Positions 61,094 to 64,000 of a stretch of 64,000 bases of DNA are shown here, in pieces; the stretch's first letter is position 1; each line of letters starts with the position of its first letter. The stretch comes from Photobacterium proteolyticum. Its GTDB lineage: Bacteria > Pseudomonadota > Gammaproteobacteria > Enterobacterales > Vibrionaceae. The stretch lies in assembly GCF_001939735.1 (NCBI RefSeq), contig NZ_MJIL01000084.1, positions 62,001-126,000 on the forward strand, given 5' to 3'. The position numbers were made by a program, and so were the translations under genes. Below the pieces are notes generated by a model. The model was not told where the DNA came from, did no database searches, and was given only the letters and a program-made list of their open reading frames with translations.

Positions 61094-62077
61094 TTAATAC
61101 TCAGCGCGTACTTTTATTGAAATGGTATCACCCTCAAATCGTCCGCTCACCTCAATGTCATGAAGCCATTTCAACTCAGCCGCAAGTTTGGTTCGATGCC
61201 ACTTAGCTCGGTAACTCAATACAGGGCCAATACCAATAGCCTGACTCTTCATTTCTCCCAGCACAGCCCCTTGACCACTATCACCGGTTAACTGTTGATA
61301 CCAGTAACCGCTGACGCCGATACCGGTAAACCCTCCCAGCAAGATAATGTTCTGAACAAATGTCGACTCGATATGAGCTTGTGTCCCCGTCAGGTAATCA
61401 GCATCACTGTTACTGCTATTGAATTCTATTCCACCAAAGACTGAGAACTCTCTTCCGATAGCCGGTTCGATATGCACAAATCCCAACGAAGGACTAATGG
61501 TCCAGTAGTTCTTACCCGTATTGGCCAGACGCCCTAGTTCGTAATCGCCCGTTGGGGCATAAAGAGCAAGGCGATAATCCCCCCACCACTCTCTGTTGAT
61601 TGTATGAGCGAACATCAGAGGCTGGATGACCACATCCCCCAAGCCGCTTTGCTCTGATACGACTCTTCTGGAAACAGTATCTTGCCCCCCCGTTTCATCC
61701 ACAATGTCAGCTGATACTCTCATCGATATATAAGGAAATGTCACTCCCGCGTTAAACACCCAGCCATCAGCAAATTCATCGGCAGGGCTCCAGCGAAAAT
61801 CCAGGGCGACCTCGTCAGTCTCAATATCCGCCTCTGTTACAATTTGACCAGCCATTGGCAACTTTGAATTGCCCGACGTTCCTTCGAAGCTGTTGGCTAT
61901 CAAGCGCACTAAAACGGCTTCATTTGACAGTGACAGATCAATGCTCGACGCCATATAACCGGGAAGGTAATGGCCACTTCCTCCCTCTTCGGCAAAAACC
62001 GGTGATGAGATAACAACCGACCAGCCGCCAAACATCAGTAATGTCCATCGCAAAAAACACAAAACGTACTCTGCCAT
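61094..62077 (-). CDS. Phenol-degradation MetA-type outer-membrane protein
   Basis: A 327-residue outer-membrane transporter-like protein with signal peptide (RWTLLMFGGWSVVISSPVFA) and a beta-barrel. GHYLPGYMASSIDLSLSNEA then LDFRWSPADEFADGWVFNAG and SGLGDVVIQPLMFAHTINRE are typical of the MetA-type (Phenol_MetA_deg, PF13557) family. It alternates strands to the C-terminal EGDTISIKVRAEY. Such proteins accompany aromatic degradation operons, but none is near here. The gene stands alone. Confidence 0.83.
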   Translation of the reverse strand: MAEYVLCFLRWTLLMFGGWSVVISSPVFAEEGGSGHYLPGYMASSIDLSLSNEAVLVRLIANSFEGTSGNSKLPMAGQIVTEADIETDEVALDFRWSPADEFADGWVFNAGVTFPYISMRVSADIVDETGGQDTVSRRVVSEQSGLGDVVIQPLMFAHTINREWWGDYRLALYAPTGDYELGRLANTGKNYWTISPSLGFVHIEPAIGREFSVFGGIEFNSSNSDADYLTGTQAHIESTFVQNIILLGGFTGIGVSGYWYQQLTGDSGQGAVLGEMKSQAIGIGPVLSYRAKWHRTKLAAELKWLHDIEVSGRFEGDTISIKVRAEY

Positions 62078-62812
62078 AAAACAACCAATCCGACTTATAA
62101 ATGGGCAACTCCATTCAAGCTAGAGTGTCAAAATTCCGTCAGGTGCTGGGTATATACAGAACAGCTTAGCCAACGCAAGGCTGAAAGCTGTAGCCACGAT
62201 AAGAAAACCCTCGATAATATTATTGATGAGATGCTTCACTGAGAATGAGATAAGGCACAGGAGATACTATGATGTCAAAGCTCCCCCATAAAACCCATAT
62301 CAGAAATGCGTAATTTTTGTGCTTTTAATAAATCTCATAATAAATTTTACGTACATTTATCACAAAACCGTACCTTGATAGAAGATCAGCAATCAGTAAG
62401 TATTTACCGCTTGGGTGACCTGCTTTTCCATAACCTTGACATTGCTCAATGTTACACACGGTTCAAGTCATCTGACCAGAATGTAACACAATGAAAATGA
62501 AAGCTAACTGGAAAAATCAGCATAGTTTATGATATTATCATTTAGTTAAGAAACTAATAGAGCTAACTAAATTTACATGACTAAGTTTTGTAGTTCTTGC
62601 TATTACCAAACTGCTCGAAAGCGAACAATAATCAAGCAAGATAAACATTGGTAATAATATTCATAACTCATAAGCAGCATGTTTTTTGAATTACATTCAC
62701 TTGTGAATGTTCAATCGATAATGCCTGCCTGTTTTTCGAAACAAACATTAAACAATCATCAGGGACTGATGATGCTAGGTATATCAACAAACACTAAAAT
62801 AAGAGAGAAGCT
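62078..62812. other. Intergenic region, 735 bp
   Basis: AT-rich DNA between two divergent genes. The only structured site seen is the 18-bp inverted repeat at 62693-62710 listed separately. The 62-codon frame at 62306 has no ribosome-binding site and shows no family likeness, so it is not called. Length alone suggests complex regulation of the membrane protein at 62813, or a decayed gene. Confidence 0.45.
62693..62710. promoter_or_regulatory. Perfect 18-bp inverted repeat, candidate operator
   Basis: ACATTCAC TT GTGAATGT has 8-bp arms around two bases, 103 bp before the start of the membrane protein gene. Symmetric sites like this are typical for dimeric regulators. The bound protein is not known. 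Confidence 0.5.
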
Positions 62813-64000
62813 ATGAACGATTTGATTCAGTTAGCCTCACAATACCGTGGGCTACTGTCGGTTGTGGTATCCACACTGTCCTTCTTGGTAATAACTTACG
62901 TGTGGTGGAGTAGAATTTCACTGTGGTTAAAGTCAATTTCCTACCGCCTTCCACTCATCGGCATCAACAACCGCCTATCACGTCGTCTTGAAATGGACGA
63001 TCAGGGTTGGTTTAACGCTGAACGTGAAGTCTGTAACTCATTCGTTCGCGAATACGACAAATACAGCGCTGATAAAGAGCACTATCAACAGGCAAGCATC
63101 TACCTGGATAAAGTCGGAGACAAAGGGATCACTCCGCTTAAATGGTACCACTGGCTTGGTCTATCTGTTCTGGTTCTCATCGAAGCAGCTGGTTTTGCCT
63201 ATGTATTGGCTGGCTTTACCCTTCAGGACGCGAGTGAAGCGCTGCAAAAAGAAGCAGCGATTGCGATTGCGATGCTGATCAGTGCTTTGTTGGTAGTACT
63301 TACTCACGCCATGGGTGGTGAGCTATACCGTAACCAGCAAATCGACAAAGTACGACTACGTTGGCAGAACTCGCCTAACAAGCCAAACATCATCGAGCCA
63401 AACAACAGTGTGAGCTTGAAGTCGAAGCTAAACCACATCGATGACAATGAACCGGGCTGGCAGCAAATGGCTAACCGTCTGGACAAGGTTAATGCCAACT
63501 TCTCCAAAACCTGGGTGATGACAATCGTAACGTTGATCTTCATTGTTATCGTTGCCTCTGGCGCAACCTACGTTCGTGGACAGGTACTTGAAAAACTTGC
63601 TATCGAACAAGTTCAAGGAGAAGTTTCTTCCACTGATGATGTGTTCACTTTTGACGACCCGTTTGCACCACCAGCAGAAGCTATCGAAACGAACGACGCT
63701 GCAGATAAGAAAGCCTTGCAAGAAAAAATGTCAGCCCACAAGAAAGCAGGCTGGACGACCTTCATCATCCTGGCCGTTATCTTCATTGCTATGCAGTGTT
63801 ACAGTATTTACCTGGGTTTCAAAACAACCTTCTCAGGTAAAGAGTCCAAAGATGCCTACGGCTACGTTCATGAGTTCGAAAACGTAACCAGCTTCGTCGC
63901 CCACCACAATGCGAAACGCGATGAAGTCGCCCGTATTGCACAGCGCGTACTGTCTCACCTGCAGGCTAAAATTTCTCGTTACGCCCAGAAGAACTCTGGT
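62813..64000 (+). CDS. Multi-pass inner-membrane protein, C-terminus cut by window edge
   Basis: ATG 62813 opens 396 codons to the last base without a stop. Residues 1-30 include SVVVSTLSFLVITYVWW as a first membrane helix. Two more lie near 120-165 (WYHWLGLSVLVLIEAAGFAY then IAIAMLISALLVVLTHAMGG), one near 225-250 (KTWVMTIVTLIFIVIVASGA) and one near 315-335 (WTTFIILAVIFIAMQCYSIY), so at least five. Soluble loops are rich in Asp, Glu and Lys. I do not recognise the family. AGAGAGAAGCT sits before the ATG. The 735-bp region upstream holds a palindrome that may regulate it. Confidence 0.75.
   Translation, partial: MNDLIQLASQYRGLLSVVVSTLSFLVITYVWWSRISLWLKSISYRLPLIGINNRLSRRLEMDDQGWFNAEREVCNSFVREYDKYSADKEHYQQASIYLDKVGDKGITPLKWYHWLGLSVLVLIEAAGFAYVLAGFTLQDASEALQKEAAIAIAMLISALLVVLTHAMGGELYRNQQIDKVRLRWQNSPNKPNIIEPNNSVSLKSKLNHIDDNEPGWQQMANRLDKVNANFSKTWVMTIVTLIFIVIVASGATYVRGQVLEKLAIEQVQGEVSSTDDVFTFDDPFAPPAEAIETNDAADKKALQEKMSAHKKAGWTTFIILAVIFIAMQCYSIYLGFKTTFSGKESKDAYGYVHEFENVTSFVAHHNAKRDEVARIAQRVLSHLQAKISRYAQKNSG

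Noticed and set aside
62306..62494. 62-codon frame in the 735-bp gap
   Set aside because: No ribosome-binding site and no family likeness; the AT-rich context gives chance frames.

Overview
The window looks like a chromosomal segment of a marine gammaproteobacterium of the family Vibrionaceae, most like Photobacterium or a close relative. The pointers are a GlyGly-CTERM surface protein, YqhD/YqhC-type and MipA/OmpV-type genes with strong vibrio character, an aryl-polyene-like gene set, and a short intergenic repeat ending in TTGAGGTAGCTTGGGTATA. The genus call is inference. I saw no tRNA, rRNA, phage or integrase gene.

Layout. 1-4.8 kb: the 3'-truncated end of hppD, a CHAD protein, a hybrid histidine kinase and a glutathione peroxidase. 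4.9-12.9 kb: a yhfZ-yhfY-php-yhfU-yhfT-yhfX-yhfW operon followed by a lone PTS EIIC. 13-15.1 kb: a hypothetical protein, an adenine/adenosine deaminase and a small membrane protein. 15.3-33.5 kb: a type III CRISPR-Cas island interrupted by three ordinary genes (GlyGly-CTERM protein, SYLF lipid-binding protein, mog). 33.5-37.3 kb: three envelope lipoproteins and an outer-membrane protein. 37.3-42.2 kb: six aryl-polyene-like fatty-acid-type biosynthesis genes. 42.2-43.2 kb: a gene-poor stretch holding a candidate structured RNA and a 21-codon ORF. 43.2-64 kb: mostly single accessory or housekeeping genes, including a four-CHRD lipoprotein, yqhD with its AraC regulator, an Lrp/EamA pair, a tandem pair of predicted cysteine-protease inhibitors, and a membrane protein cut by the right edge.

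The CRISPR island is the most interesting part. One tight leftward operon encodes an HD-less Cas10 with an intact GGDD motif, a Csm3-like Cas7, Csx10, a double-RAMP protein, a small Csx19-like protein, a TIGR03986-like giant RAMP and Cas6. Upstream of cas10 is an apparent fusion of a Csx16 domain, two membrane helices and a CARF-like domain. Divergent from it is a Card1/Can2-type CARF nuclease. A third CARF protein of the NE0113 family lies 3.3 kb beyond cas6. The array has 20 regular repeats of 35 bp, plus two decayed repeats upstream. Both the repeat 3' end and a pair of homologous spacers argue that it is transcribed rightward, giving crRNAs antisense to target mRNA. No cas1 or cas2 is present in the window. 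The inferred logic is that Cas10 makes cyclic oligoadenylate on target RNA binding, Card1 and the membrane CARF protein respond, and the Csx16 domain or the NE0113 protein may tune or end the signal.
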